A stretch of DNA of 64,000 nucleotides from assembly GCF_019059575.1 (NCBI RefSeq), contig NW_024881591.1, positions 744,001 through 808,000 of the forward strand. The letters run 5' to 3'. A program made the translations under genes and the position numbers. The stretch comes from Amphibalanus amphitrite (lineage: Eukaryota > Arthropoda > Thecostraca > Balanomorpha > Balanidae). Every line of letters begins with the position of its first letter. The first letter of the stretch is position 1. The notes beneath the pieces were generated by a model that was given only the letters and a program-made list of their open reading frames with translations, had not been told where the DNA came from and ran no database searches. This document shows, piece after piece, positions 23,685 through 33,051 of this stretch.

Positions 23685-25740
23685 GAAAATCGGACAATAT
23701 TTAGTGGCACTTTTTAAGTTCCCCGTCCTTTGACCTTGAATTTGACCTTGAAGTTTGACCTTGATGAAAATGGTTTTCGATGTGCGGCTAGAACTTTGCA
23801 CGTGCTACATTTTGGTGCCAAAATTCTGAAAATCGGACAATATTTAGTGGCACTTTTTCAGTTCCCCGTCCTTTGACCTTGAATTTGACCTTGAAGTTTG
23901 ACCTTGATGCAAATGGTTTTCGATGTGCGGCTAGAACTTTGCACGCGCTACATTTTGGTGCAAAAATTTTGAAAATCGGACAATATTTAGTGGCACTTTT
24001 TCAGTTCCCCGTCCTTTGACCTTGAATTTGACCTTGAAGTTTGAACTTGATGAAAATGGTTTTCGATGTGCGGCTAGAACTTTGCACGCGCTACATTTTG
24101 GTGCCAAAATTTTGAAAATCGGACAATATTTAGTGGCACTTTTTCAGTTCCCAGTCCTTTGACCTTGAATTTTACCTTGAACTTTGACCTTGATGAAAAT
24201 AGTTTTCGATGTGCGGCTAGAACTTTGCACGCGCTACATTTTGGTGCCAAAATTTTGAAAATCGGACAATATTTAGTGGCACTTTTTCAGTTCCCAGTCC
24301 TTTGACCTTGAATTTGACCTTGAAGTTTGACCTTGATGAAAATGGTTTTCGATGTGCGGCTAGAACTTTGCACGCGCTACATTTTGGTGCAAAAATTTTG
24401 AAAATCGGACAATATTTAGTGGCACTTTTTCAGTTCCCCGTCCTTTGACCTTGAATTTGACCTTGAAGTTTGACCTTGATGAAAATGGTTTTCGATGTGC
24501 GGCTAGGACTTTGCACGCGCTACATTTTGGTGCCAAAATTTTGAAAATCGGACAATATTTAGTGGCACTTTTTCAGTTCCCCGTCCTTTGACCTTGAATT
24601 TGACCTTGAAGTTTGACCTTGATGAAAATGGTTTTCGATGTGCGGCTAGAACTTTGCACGCGCTACATTTTGGTGCCAAAATTTTGAAAATCGTACAATA
24701 TTTAGTGGCGCTTTTTCAGTTCCCCGTCCTTTGACCTTGAATTTGACCTTGAAGTTTGACCTTGATGAAAATGGTTTTCAATGTGCGGCTAGAACTTTGC
24801 ACGCGCTACATTTTGGTGCCAAAATTTTGAAAATCGGACAATATTTAGTGGCACTTTTTCAGTTCCCCGTCCTTTGACCTTGAATTTGACCTTGAAGTTT
24901 GACCTTGATGAAAATGGTTTTCGATGTGCGGCTAGAACTTTGCACGCGCTACATTTTGGTGCCAAAATTTTGAAAATCGGACAATATTTAGTGGCACTTT
25001 TTAAGTTCCCCGTCCTTTGACCTTGAATTTGACCTTGAAGTTTGACCTTGATGAAAATGGTTTTCGATGTGCGGCTAGAACTTTGCACGCGCTACATTTT
25101 GGTGCCAAAAATTTTGAAAATCGGACAATATTTAGTGGCACTTTTTCAGTTCCCCGTCCTTTGACCTTGAATTTGACCTTGAAGTTTGACCTTGATGAAA
25201 ATGGTTTTCGATGTGCGGCTAGAACTTTGCACGCGCTACATTTTGGTGCAAAAATTTTGAAAATCGGACAATATTTAGTGGCACTTTTTTAGTTCCCCGT
25301 CCTTTGACCTTGAATTTGACCTTGAAGTTTGAACTTGATGAAAATGGTTTTCGATGTGCGGCTAGAACTTTGCACGCGCTACATTTTGGTGCCAAAATTT
25401 TGAAAATCGGACAATATTTAGTGGCGCTTTTTCAGTTCCCCGTCCTTTGACCTTGAATTTGACCTTGAAGTTTGACCTTGATGAAAATGGTTTTCGATGT
25501 GCGGCTAGAACTTTGCACGCGCTACATTTTGGTGCCAAAATTTTGAAAATCGGACAATATTTAGTGGCACTTTTTCAGTTCCCCGTCCTTTGACCTTGAA
25601 TTTGACCTTGAAGTTTGACCTTGATGAAAATGGTTTTCGATGTGCGGCTAGAACTTTGCACGCGCTACATTTTGGTGCCAAAATTTTGAAAATCGGACAA
25701 TATTTAGTGGCACTTTTTCAGTTCCCCGTCCTTTGACCTT
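23685..25740 (-). repeat. Right arm: 143-bp tandem array, minus orientation
   Basis: The same unit inverted, with TGACCTTGA in place of TCAAGGTCA. It lacks the internal terminal-like blocks seen in the left arm and ends in the inverted terminus. Confidence 0.97.
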
Positions 25741-25888
25741 GAATTTGACCTTGAAGGTCAAGGGTTAGGGGTGAATGGGTTCGATTTTCGTGATCCTCAT
25801 GGTCCAATTGACCATGGACGAGGTTTTGGCTAAAATCGGTGCTCGTCGCTGGAAAAGTCGCTGGCGACGTCGCCAACTTCACGGACAT

Positions 25889-25897
25889 CTGCCAAAT
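25889..25897. repeat. Right target site duplication of the foldback element
   Basis: CTGCCAAAT directly after the terminal GGACAT, matching 14061-14069. Confidence 0.9.
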
Positions 25898-26193
25898 TCC
25901 CTACTATGAACTAAAAACCTTTATTTCATTCAGCTTTGCATTTTTCGTTGACACCGTCCCATATTCAATGGGACGTTTGACGTTATCCAATCAATGATCG
26001 ATACCCCTTCCCCCAAGTAATATTGGTCCATAGGACATGTTCGTGAACTAAGATATTCGAGCAGTTCTTACTGCAGCTTTCTCCTACGAGCGGAATTACA
26101 GTGGAGAGCCAACTGAAACGCCTCGCCTCAGCTCGATGGGAGTTACTAGCATCGAACCCCACATGTCGTACATTCATTGATCCCATTATATCT
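25898..26193. other. Short spacer between two mobile elements
   Basis: No coding signal seen. It holds a 10-bp stem, GTCCCATATT/AATGGGAC, near 25945. Confidence 0.4.
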
Positions 26194-27338
26194 ATGTTAC
26201 AGGCCGTATGAAAACTCAGTCCGTTTGCAAACGGCCTGGCCCGATTCAGGCCGTTTGCAAACGGCCTGGACAGCCCAGTCAGTATGCAAACGGACTGAAA
26301 AGTCAGGCCGTTTGAATACGGGCTAAAATTCCAGGCTGTATGCAAACCGCCTGAAATTTCAGGCCGTTTGCAAACCGTCTAGGCCGTATGACAACTTTCC
26401 AGACACCAGGCCGTTTGCAAACGGTCTAGGCATTTTGAAAACAATCTGGTCTGCATAAAGTTACAGCTGGACAATGTTGAGTTAGTTGAAGCACGACCGT
26501 TTCATGACATTACATGGCACCATGAAATCCTGAGGTTCATTCGGCATCCGGAAGAATATTGTCACTCGGATATTCTCCGTCGGAGAATTATTGTTGAGTG
26601 CCTATCTTCAGCATGTCTCGTTATCGCGATACCGTTCGTGATCCCCGATGATTCTCGCTAGTTCCGGAAAATTCTCCCTGATTTTCCGGATAACGAATGC
26701 AGGCCTGGTCAGGAAAAGATTAGCAGAACTGAGACCCGGCCCGTATAGCGCCCGGTCGACCCGAACTTCCTCCGGACTTCAAAGTTTCGCCTTCCACCGC
26801 AATGGTCAAGTATTGCCGGCGTACGCCACCGGCCAGCCGCCGGCGGTCGACCAGGCGCGGTGAGGACTCTAATGTGAGCCAGTGGCGCGGGAACTTCTTC
26901 CAGACTGGGGGGGGGGGGGCTGAACCATAATAGAGATCAACCTAGGGTACCCCAAAATCTAGTTTTGTCACCGGTTTAGGCCACTTATTTTTCAGACCTT
27001 GGCCTTTTCAACAAAAAAAAAAAAACGAAAATATTTGCAAAAAAGTCAGGTATTCCGTCTCAACTGAGTGAAGAAACTACCGTTTTGGCAACCTGGAATA
27101 AAGGTTTTAATCTGCCAAATGAGTTGCCGAGCCAGTGAAAGAGGTGGATTTTTCACTTACATGCTTTCTTCCTTTGTGACCCACAACCCCTAATTTGTGG
27201 AGGACAAGCTGCCCCAACGGTTCCTGACTTCATGAGACATGAAAAGTTGTGGGACACCGCCCCCACGGCCCCAGAGCTGTGGGAGCAAGCTTCTCCCACT
27301 GCCCCCTCCCCCGCGGTTCCCGCGCCTGTGTATGAATC

Positions 27339-27600
27339 TGTAAGTAGGTATAATATTATTTAGTGGCCGAGAGCCGTGAAGGATGCACGGCTAAATCGTG
27401 TTCCCGGCTGTGGCGGGAAGCGGTCGCGCGTCGGCGCGCGAGCAGAGCAGAGCAGAGCGCTGGGCAGAGGGTGTGTGTGTGGAGCGCGGCCGAAGGCGCG
27501 GCTGGTTGTGTGTTGTGTGTTCGGTCAAGCTGAGAACACAGGAATACAGAGACATGCAGTATAGACCGGAGGCTGTATCTGAAGACTGAGGTGTCTTACA
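27339..27600 (+). repeat. 5' LTR of gypsy element
   Basis: 262 bp, TG...CA ends, identical base for base to the 3' LTR. It contains a CAGAGCAGAGCAGAGC run and GTGTGTGTGT. Confidence 0.97.
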
Positions 27601-27601
27601 T

Positions 27602-27616
27602 TGGTGGCAGCGGTGG
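27602..27616 (+). promoter_or_regulatory. Primer binding site of gypsy element
   Basis: TGGTGGCAGCGGTGG, one base after the LTR. Its complement ends in CCA as a tRNA 3' end must. I cannot say which tRNA. Confidence 0.75.
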
Positions 27617-27782
27617 TTGTGGTTGCGAACCGGGTTGTGTTGGCCTAACACAGTCTTGGCCTGATAAATTGTTTGACACGGAACCGATCAGCTGCGAGCT
27701 GTTATATAAACATTTGATTTTTTTTCACGCCCCAAGTGATACGCAGTGATTTACGACGACGTCGTGATTATCTCAAGAGGAA

Positions 27783-28742
27783 ATGGCTCACTTCGCGCCA
27801 CCCAGGTATGACGGTCGGGGGTCATTTCGTCGTTTCCGAGAGGATTTTAAGAGTTTTTGTGCCGTGCAGTCGTTCACGGGTGAGGCGACTCTGAACTGTT
27901 TGCCGCTGTGTCTGGATGGAGCGGCCCGAGAGGCGTTCGACACGTTTGAGCGTCCTGCTGACGGCTCAATCGACACTCTGCTAGACCGTCTCGGAGCCGT
28001 GTTCCCGGACGCTAGCGCCTTGGACAGCCACAGCGCGCTGCAGGCGCTCAAATTCGACCCGACGGCTCAGTCACTGGACACCTTCATTGTTCAGCTGCGC
28101 GGCCTGGTCACTGCCGTGTTTGGCGCCCACTCGCCTGATACGCATCTCTTTCACTATTTCCTGGCCGCCTTGCCTCAGCGGTTGGCTCATGCAGTGGTGT
28201 CTTTGGGATCTGTGACCTTTGATGCAGCCGTAAAAAGTGTGCAAAACGTGCTGGCTGCTGATCGTCTGTCTCGGGGACCGGTGGGCCAGGGACAGCGCGT
28301 GTGTGCAGTGGGCGGCGATGGCGCCCGGTCCGAGCCCGCCCTCGACCAGGCGGAGGCTGGGCCGGCCGGATCGGACTCAGAGCGACCGGGGGTGCGTAAA
28401 GTGGGAGACGAGGCTGCAGAACCATCAGTGCTGGAGCAAATTCTGCGCCGCATTGGGCAGCTGGAGTTGCAGCTGGCTGCTACTAACCGGATGGGACAGA
28501 TGAGGCATGACCGGGCCCGGGGACGACAGGAGTGTGACGTGTCAATGCCCATATGTCTGTGTTGTGGGGAGACGGGTCACGGGAAACCAGATTGTCGTTT
28601 CCGTCTAGCCAGGTGCTTTGCCTGTGGGAAGGTGGGCCATGTTCAGCGCACGTGCCGCCTCTCGGGAAACGCCGGAGGGGAGGGCGCTCAGGGCGGCGCG
28701 CGCGCTCCCCGGTCACTCGGCCGCCGGGACCGAGAGTTTTGA
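27783..28742 (+). CDS. gag: Gag polyprotein of gypsy element
   Basis: 319 residues starting at ATG 27783, with an A-rich context (GAGGAAATGG). The N-terminal two thirds resemble a retrotransposon capsid (LDRLGAVFP, ALKFDPTAQSLDTFI). Near the C-terminus are two CX2CX4HX4C zinc knuckles (CLCCGETGHGKPDC and CFACGKVGHVQRTC) that bind RNA in the nucleocapsid. It overlaps pol by at least 190 bases in the -1 frame. It should form the particle in which reverse transcription takes place. The frame is intact. Confidence 0.93.
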   Translation: MAHFAPPRYDGRGSFRRFREDFKSFCAVQSFTGEATLNCLPLCLDGAAREAFDTFERPADGSIDTLLDRLGAVFPDASALDSHSALQALKFDPTAQSLDTFIVQLRGLVTAVFGAHSPDTHLFHYFLAALPQRLAHAVVSLGSVTFDAAVKSVQNVLAADRLSRGPVGQGQRVCAVGGDGARSEPALDQAEAGPAGSDSERPGVRKVGDEAAEPSVLEQILRRIGQLELQLAATNRMGQMRHDRARGRQECDVSMPICLCCGETGHGKPDCRFRLARCFACGKVGHVQRTCRLSGNAGGEGAQGGARAPRSLGRRDREF

Positions 28743-31700
28743 ATAACTGCGCTGCATCGGCGTCGGACATTACGGTCAAGGCAAAGGTTAGTAAGGTGCC
28801 AGCGCAGCTTGTTGTGGATACAGGAAGTGCTATAACAATAGTTCACAGGCGGATTTATGATCAGATTTCAGCGCGTCCCCAGCTACAACGTTGTGACGTC
28901 ACCGCTAAAACTGCAACTCAACAGCCGTTGCGTCTGCTCGGTCGGTGTGCAGTGCATTTTGTTATCGATAATGTGTCATACCCGCTCTCTGTGTTTGTAT
29001 CCGACGAAATCGGTCCCATCGACTGCCTCCTGGGCATGGATTTTTTCGCGCAGTATCCGTTTGTTCTTGACTTATCGACGAAGCAGCTGACACCTGCAAA
29101 CCAGGTGAACCGTCAGCCGGTCGCCACGGTGTTGCCTGAGCGACCGACGACTCGTGTGTGCAGGGTGTCTGTACAGGAAACGTACGCTATACCCCCAAAC
29201 TGTGAGGTTGTGATCCCCGGCCATGTCGATGATGCTGATTTTGAGGGAGAGGCTGTGTTCATTGCCGACGTCGCAGTCAGTGGGTTGACGTTCCTGGACG
29301 GACTGGTTGATGTGAAGCCGGGCGGCAGTGTTCCGGTCGTGGTGCGTAACGTGACGTCATCCTCGGTCTCGGTGTCTAAGGGCAAGGGCCTAGGATCAAT
29401 GGAAGCCGACTTCTCCATTGAAGGGGAGGGGGATGATGCAGACAATGGGGTGTCAAATGGTCCCACGAATGATGCAGACAATGGGGTGTCAAATGGTCCC
29501 AGCTCTGGCGCGGGTTCCTTGGAGGATTTGGTCGATCTGTCTGATGTGTCGCTAACGAGTCAGCAGCGGGAAAAGTTCTTTGCTCTGTTGCGCCGGTACC
29601 CCTCGTTGTTCTCAGACCAGCTTGGTCACTGCTCACTAGTTGAGCACGTAATCGACACGGGCACTGCCAAGCCGGTGCGATCAGCTCCCAGACGAATTCC
29701 CCCACACCTGGAGACAGAAGTAAAGCAGCGCGTGCAGGATATGGTAGATCAGGGGGTGCTGGAGCCGTCTGATGGCACTTGGTCATCACCGGTAGTCCTG
29801 GTGAAGAAAAGAGACGGTTCTGTGCGAATTTGTGGGGATTTTCGAAAACTTAACCGCGTGTGCCAGGTGCCAGCCTTTCCAATCCCAAGGGTTGATGTCC
29901 TACTTGACAGTCTGGGAGGTAACTCTTTGTTTTCGGTGCTCGATCTAAAAAGCGGGTACAACCAGATGAGCATCCGAAAGGAGGATCGATCCAAAACGTC
30001 CATCACGTTGCCGTTTGGGCTTTGGCAATACACAACGTGCCCATATGGCCTCAGTGGTGCCCCGAGTTCGTTCGCCAGACTGTTGAGTCTTGTATTGGGT
30101 GATTTGGCTCCCACTGATGCAGTGAGCTACTTTGATGACATTTTGGTTTTCTCTGGCGATTTTGACACGCATCTTTCACGTCTTGAGAAGGTGTTCCGTC
30201 GTCTGTCGGCTGCGAATTTGACTCTCAACCTCTCAAAGTGCAAATTCTTTCAATCAGAGATCACTTACCTGGGTCACGTGGTGTCGTCTGATGGGGTCAG
30301 TCCCGATCCAGAAAAGGTAGACAAAGTAAAGGATTGGCCGGTGCCTATGAATGAGAAGGCATTGTCACAGTTCTTGGGATTGGCAACGTACTTTAAACGG
30401 TACATCAAAGATTTTGCTGCTATCGCGGCTCCGCTGCATCACCTCACCAGGAAAGACGTAGACTTCCATTGGGATGCGGAGGCTCAGATGGCTTTTGACT
30501 CGCTAAAGGCGGCGCTGTGCACGGCTCCGGTTCTGAAATACCCTGACTTTTCCCCGGGAGCGAGCGAATTCGTACTAGACGTGGATTGTTCAGGGTCAAA
30601 GATGGGCGCGGTTCTGCTGCAGAGGGATGGACAGGGTGAGCGGGCAGTGGCATTTGACAGTAAAAGCCTGTCTAAATCCCAGCGGCAATATTCAGTCACT
30701 AAAAAGGAGCTACTCGCAGCTGTGACGTTTGTGCAGCAGTTCCGACATTACCTTTTGGGTCGTAAGTTCACGCTCCGCACAGACCATGCCGCTCTGCAGT
30801 GGCTTGTGAATTTCAGAAACCCTGACGGGCTTCTGGCGCGGTGGCTGGAGATTTTGGGCGAGTTTCAGTTTGAGATTGTTCATCGGCCAGGTAGGCTACA
30901 TGAGGCTCCGGATGCGCTCAGTCGGAGGCCGGACCCCACGCAGGAGGTGTCTACACAGACAGACACAATGGATTTTCAGTCGCCTCCCGTCGCAGCTCGC
31001 CACGTTCAGTCCATGTGGCCTTCTGATTTCATGTGTTCGGCGCAGAACTCAGACCCCGCCATGGCGGAGGTGAAGAGGCAGCTTGCTGGGAGCACACAGC
31101 GGCCCTCCCAGTCCTCCGTGTCAAAGGGCGCTCTGCCGTACTGGAGGCAGTGGTCACGTCTGCGTTTGATTGATAATGTTCTGTACAGAGTGTTCCGGGC
31201 TGGGCCGAGGGGGCACGACCAGCTGCAGCTGGTAGTCCCACCCCAGCTCGTGCCTGTGGTGCTGGGGTCGCTTCATGATGGTCCGTCGGGTGGGCACTTC
31301 AACGCTTCAAAGCTGGCGAAAGTCGCGCGACTCAGGTTTTGGTGGCCGCTCCTGGAGCGTACGGTGACTGAGTTTTGCGAACAGTGCCGCCGCTGTGCCT
31401 CGCGAAACTCTCCGACTCCCCGCCCATGTGCGAGTATGGGGCAGTTGTCTGCGTCCGAGCCGATGGAGCTGGTGTCCATGGACCTTGTGACCAACCTGCC
31501 GGAAACCGCTCGAGGCTACAAACACCTGCTAGTGATCACTGATCACTTCACACGCTGGGTTGAAGCGTATCCCCTCGCGGATGAAAAGGCTACTACGATT
31601 GCGAATGTTCTTGTAAATGAGTTTATTTCTCGTTTTGGCGTCATGAAACGTGTGCACTCGGACCAAGGTCGGAACTTTGTCGGTGCGGTGATGAAAGCTG

Positions 31701-32740
31701 TGAGCGAACTGCTCGGCATTCAGCAGTCTCAGACATCCAGTTATCACCCTATGGGCAACGGGATGACTGAGCGAGCCAATCGCACCATTTTGAACATGCT
31801 GGCTAAGTTTGTTGAGCAGCACACGGAGTGGGATAAGCATCTTCCGATGCTCATGCTCGCCTACCGGAGTCAGGTGCACGACAGCACGGGATACTCTCCG
31901 TTCGCCTTGATGTTTGGGCGAGAGCCCCGCCTGCCGGCGGAAGCCTCGCTGGGTGATCGGCCGGTTGTGGATCGGGCCCCAACCTTCCCCCAGTACATAG
32001 ACGATTTGAGAGAGACACTCCGACTTACTTTTAAGGATGTGGTTAAGCGCGATCAGCTGTCCCATGACCGCAACAAAGCTTTGTATGAGCGCAGAATGAA
32101 CGAGTGGTCGTATCGCCCGGGTGACAAAGTGTTCTTGTTTCGCAATGTACCGAAGCGCGGTGAATATCATAAGTTTGTGAGGCCTTGGCGTGCGGCTGAG
32201 ATCATAGAACAATGTGGACCAGTGAACTATCGAGTGCGCGAGGAGGGAAAGCGGCGCAGTCTGGTGGTGCACCACAACCGCTTGAAGCCGGACAACACAG
32301 TGGAGCGCCCGCCGGCTGTGAGTGAGGGGCACAGGACCGCGACAAGAGCGCATGGGTTGTCTCTCTGGCGAGATGTGCCGGGAACGCCCATTGCCCGGCC
32401 CCATAGTGTGCCTGGTATGGGTGGGGCGCCAATTGTATTTCCGCCCCAAGGTGTCACAGCTGGCCGCTATGTACCGCAACCTGTTGTTTTGCCGCACGTG
32501 CCGATGCCGCGTCTGCCCGAGATGCGACCTGACTGTGTGCCGCCACCTGACCCTGTACCGCTCCATGACGCTGTGCCGCACCGGCCGGAGGTACCACATG
32601 TTCCGCCGCCGTCCCCGCCGCCGCCGTTCGATGCCGAGCCGCCGCGGGATGTGGATCAGCGGCCGCGAACTGTCACCCGTTTCGGGCGTGAGGTACGCCC
32701 CCCGAAACGGTTCGACCCTGCTCACTGGTCTTTTGATTAA
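28553..32740 (+). CDS. pol: Pol polyprotein of gypsy element (protease, RT, RNase H, integrase)
   Basis: An open frame of 1395 codons; the first methionine is only the start of the open stretch, since pol is expected by -1 slippage from gag near 28670. Aspartic protease: DTG at 89-91 and LLGMDFF near 160. Reverse transcriptase about 360-600, with YFDD at 526-529 where most relatives have YIDD or YVDD. RNase H about 670-790 (LDVDCSG, TDHAALQWL). Integrase: zinc ligands H908, H915, C945, C948 and the catalytic triad D977, D1037, E1073, giving D-X35-E; a GPY/F-like GPVNYRV near 1222. A proline-rich tail follows in place of a chromodomain. No stops or frameshifts inside. Confidence 0.97.
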   Translation: MSVLWGDGSRETRLSFPSSQVLCLWEGGPCSAHVPPLGKRRRGGRSGRRARSPVTRPPGPRVLNNCAASASDITVKAKVSKVPAQLVVDTGSAITIVHRRIYDQISARPQLQRCDVTAKTATQQPLRLLGRCAVHFVIDNVSYPLSVFVSDEIGPIDCLLGMDFFAQYPFVLDLSTKQLTPANQVNRQPVATVLPERPTTRVCRVSVQETYAIPPNCEVVIPGHVDDADFEGEAVFIADVAVSGLTFLDGLVDVKPGGSVPVVVRNVTSSSVSVSKGKGLGSMEADFSIEGEGDDADNGVSNGPTNDADNGVSNGPSSGAGSLEDLVDLSDVSLTSQQREKFFALLRRYPSLFSDQLGHCSLVEHVIDTGTAKPVRSAPRRIPPHLETEVKQRVQDMVDQGVLEPSDGTWSSPVVLVKKRDGSVRICGDFRKLNRVCQVPAFPIPRVDVLLDSLGGNSLFSVLDLKSGYNQMSIRKEDRSKTSITLPFGLWQYTTCPYGLSGAPSSFARLLSLVLGDLAPTDAVSYFDDILVFSGDFDTHLSRLEKVFRRLSAANLTLNLSKCKFFQSEITYLGHVVSSDGVSPDPEKVDKVKDWPVPMNEKALSQFLGLATYFKRYIKDFAAIAAPLHHLTRKDVDFHWDAEAQMAFDSLKAALCTAPVLKYPDFSPGASEFVLDVDCSGSKMGAVLLQRDGQGERAVAFDSKSLSKSQRQYSVTKKELLAAVTFVQQFRHYLLGRKFTLRTDHAALQWLVNFRNPDGLLARWLEILGEFQFEIVHRPGRLHEAPDALSRRPDPTQEVSTQTDTMDFQSPPVAARHVQSMWPSDFMCSAQNSDPAMAEVKRQLAGSTQRPSQSSVSKGALPYWRQWSRLRLIDNVLYRVFRAGPRGHDQLQLVVPPQLVPVVLGSLHDGPSGGHFNASKLAKVARLRFWWPLLERTVTEFCEQCRRCASRNSPTPRPCASMGQLSASEPMELVSMDLVTNLPETARGYKHLLVITDHFTRWVEAYPLADEKATTIANVLVNEFISRFGVMKRVHSDQGRNFVGAVMKAVSELLGIQQSQTSSYHPMGNGMTERANRTILNMLAKFVEQHTEWDKHLPMLMLAYRSQVHDSTGYSPFALMFGREPRLPAEASLGDRPVVDRAPTFPQYIDDLRETLRLTFKDVVKRDQLSHDRNKALYERRMNEWSYRPGDKVFLFRNVPKRGEYHKFVRPWRAAEIIEQCGPVNYRVREEGKRRSLVVHHNRLKPDNTVERPPAVSEGHRTATRAHGLSLWRDVPGTPIARPHSVPGMGGAPIVFPPQGVTAGRYVPQPVVLPHVPMPRLPEMRPDCVPPPDPVPLHDAVPHRPEVPHVPPPSPPPPFDAEPPRDVDQRPRTVTRFGREVRPPKRFDPAHWSFD
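28664..28670 (+). promoter_or_regulatory. -1 frameshift slippery site in gag-pol overlap
   Basis: GGGAAAC reads G GGA AAC in the gag frame, the classical X XXY YYZ heptamer, also used at the SRV-1 gag-pro site. A GC-rich stem follows after six bases (GGGGAG at 28677-28682 pairing with CTCCCC at 28705-28710). Slippage here enters the pol frame after gag residue 296, ahead of the gag stop at 28740. Confidence 0.8.
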
Positions 32741-32776
32741 GCGTTTGTTGTGACTGTCGTTGGCATATTGTTCAAT

Positions 32777-32789
32777 AGGAGGGGAGGAG
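32777..32789 (+). promoter_or_regulatory. Polypurine tract of gypsy element
   Basis: AGGAGGGGAGGAG directly before the 3' LTR, the expected plus-strand primer. Confidence 0.9.
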
Positions 32790-33051
32790 TGTAAGTAGGT
32801 ATAATATTATTTAGTGGCCGAGAGCCGTGAAGGATGCACGGCTAAATCGTGTTCCCGGCTGTGGCGGGAAGCGGTCGCGCGTCGGCGCGCGAGCAGAGCA
32901 GAGCAGAGCGCTGGGCAGAGGGTGTGTGTGTGGAGCGCGGCCGAAGGCGCGGCTGGTTGTGTGTTGTGTGTTCGGTCAAGCTGAGAACACAGGAATACAG
33001 AGACATGCAGTATAGACCGGAGGCTGTATCTGAAGACTGAGGTGTCTTACA
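32790..33051 (+). repeat. 3' LTR of gypsy element
   Basis: 262 bp, identical to the 5' LTR and followed by the AATC duplication. Confidence 0.97.

Larger units (their letters stand above)
14070..25888. mobile_element. Foldback-type element made of a 143-bp satellite, with 9-bp TSD
   Basis: The two ends are inverted copies starting ATGTCCGTGAAGTTGGCGAC and stay about 98% alike through the first 170 bases. The flanking 9-bp duplication is perfect: CTGCCAAAT at 14061-14069 and 25889-25897. The body is a 143-bp unit repeated about 67 times on the plus strand to 23,684, then about 15 times inverted to the right end, with no spacer at the junction. Long inverted arms made of tandem repeats plus a 9-bp TSD is the textbook form of Drosophila Foldback elements; Mutator-like elements also make 9-bp TSDs. 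No open frame resembling a transposase is present, so it is non-autonomous. The family is inferred. Confidence 0.9.
27339..33051 (+). mobile_element. Intact Ty3/gypsy LTR retrotransposon
   Basis: 5713 bp, with two identical 262-bp LTRs (TGTAAG...CTTACA), a 4-bp duplication AATC at 27335-27338 and 33052-33055, a primer binding site, a polypurine tract, an open gag and an open pol. The domain order protease, RT, RNase H, integrase defines Ty3/gypsy. There is no envelope frame and no chromodomain. Identical LTRs imply very recent insertion. It looks competent by sequence alone; activity is not shown. Confidence 0.97.

Noticed and set aside
14037-25292. About thirty near-identical open frames of 60-99 codons across the satellite
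   Set aside because: They all come from the 143-bp unit and its variant blocks, occur in overlapping frames and have no independent coding signal.
31529-32725. A 398-codon minus-strand frame
   Set aside because: Antisense to the integrase part of pol, which has clear catalytic residues on the plus strand.
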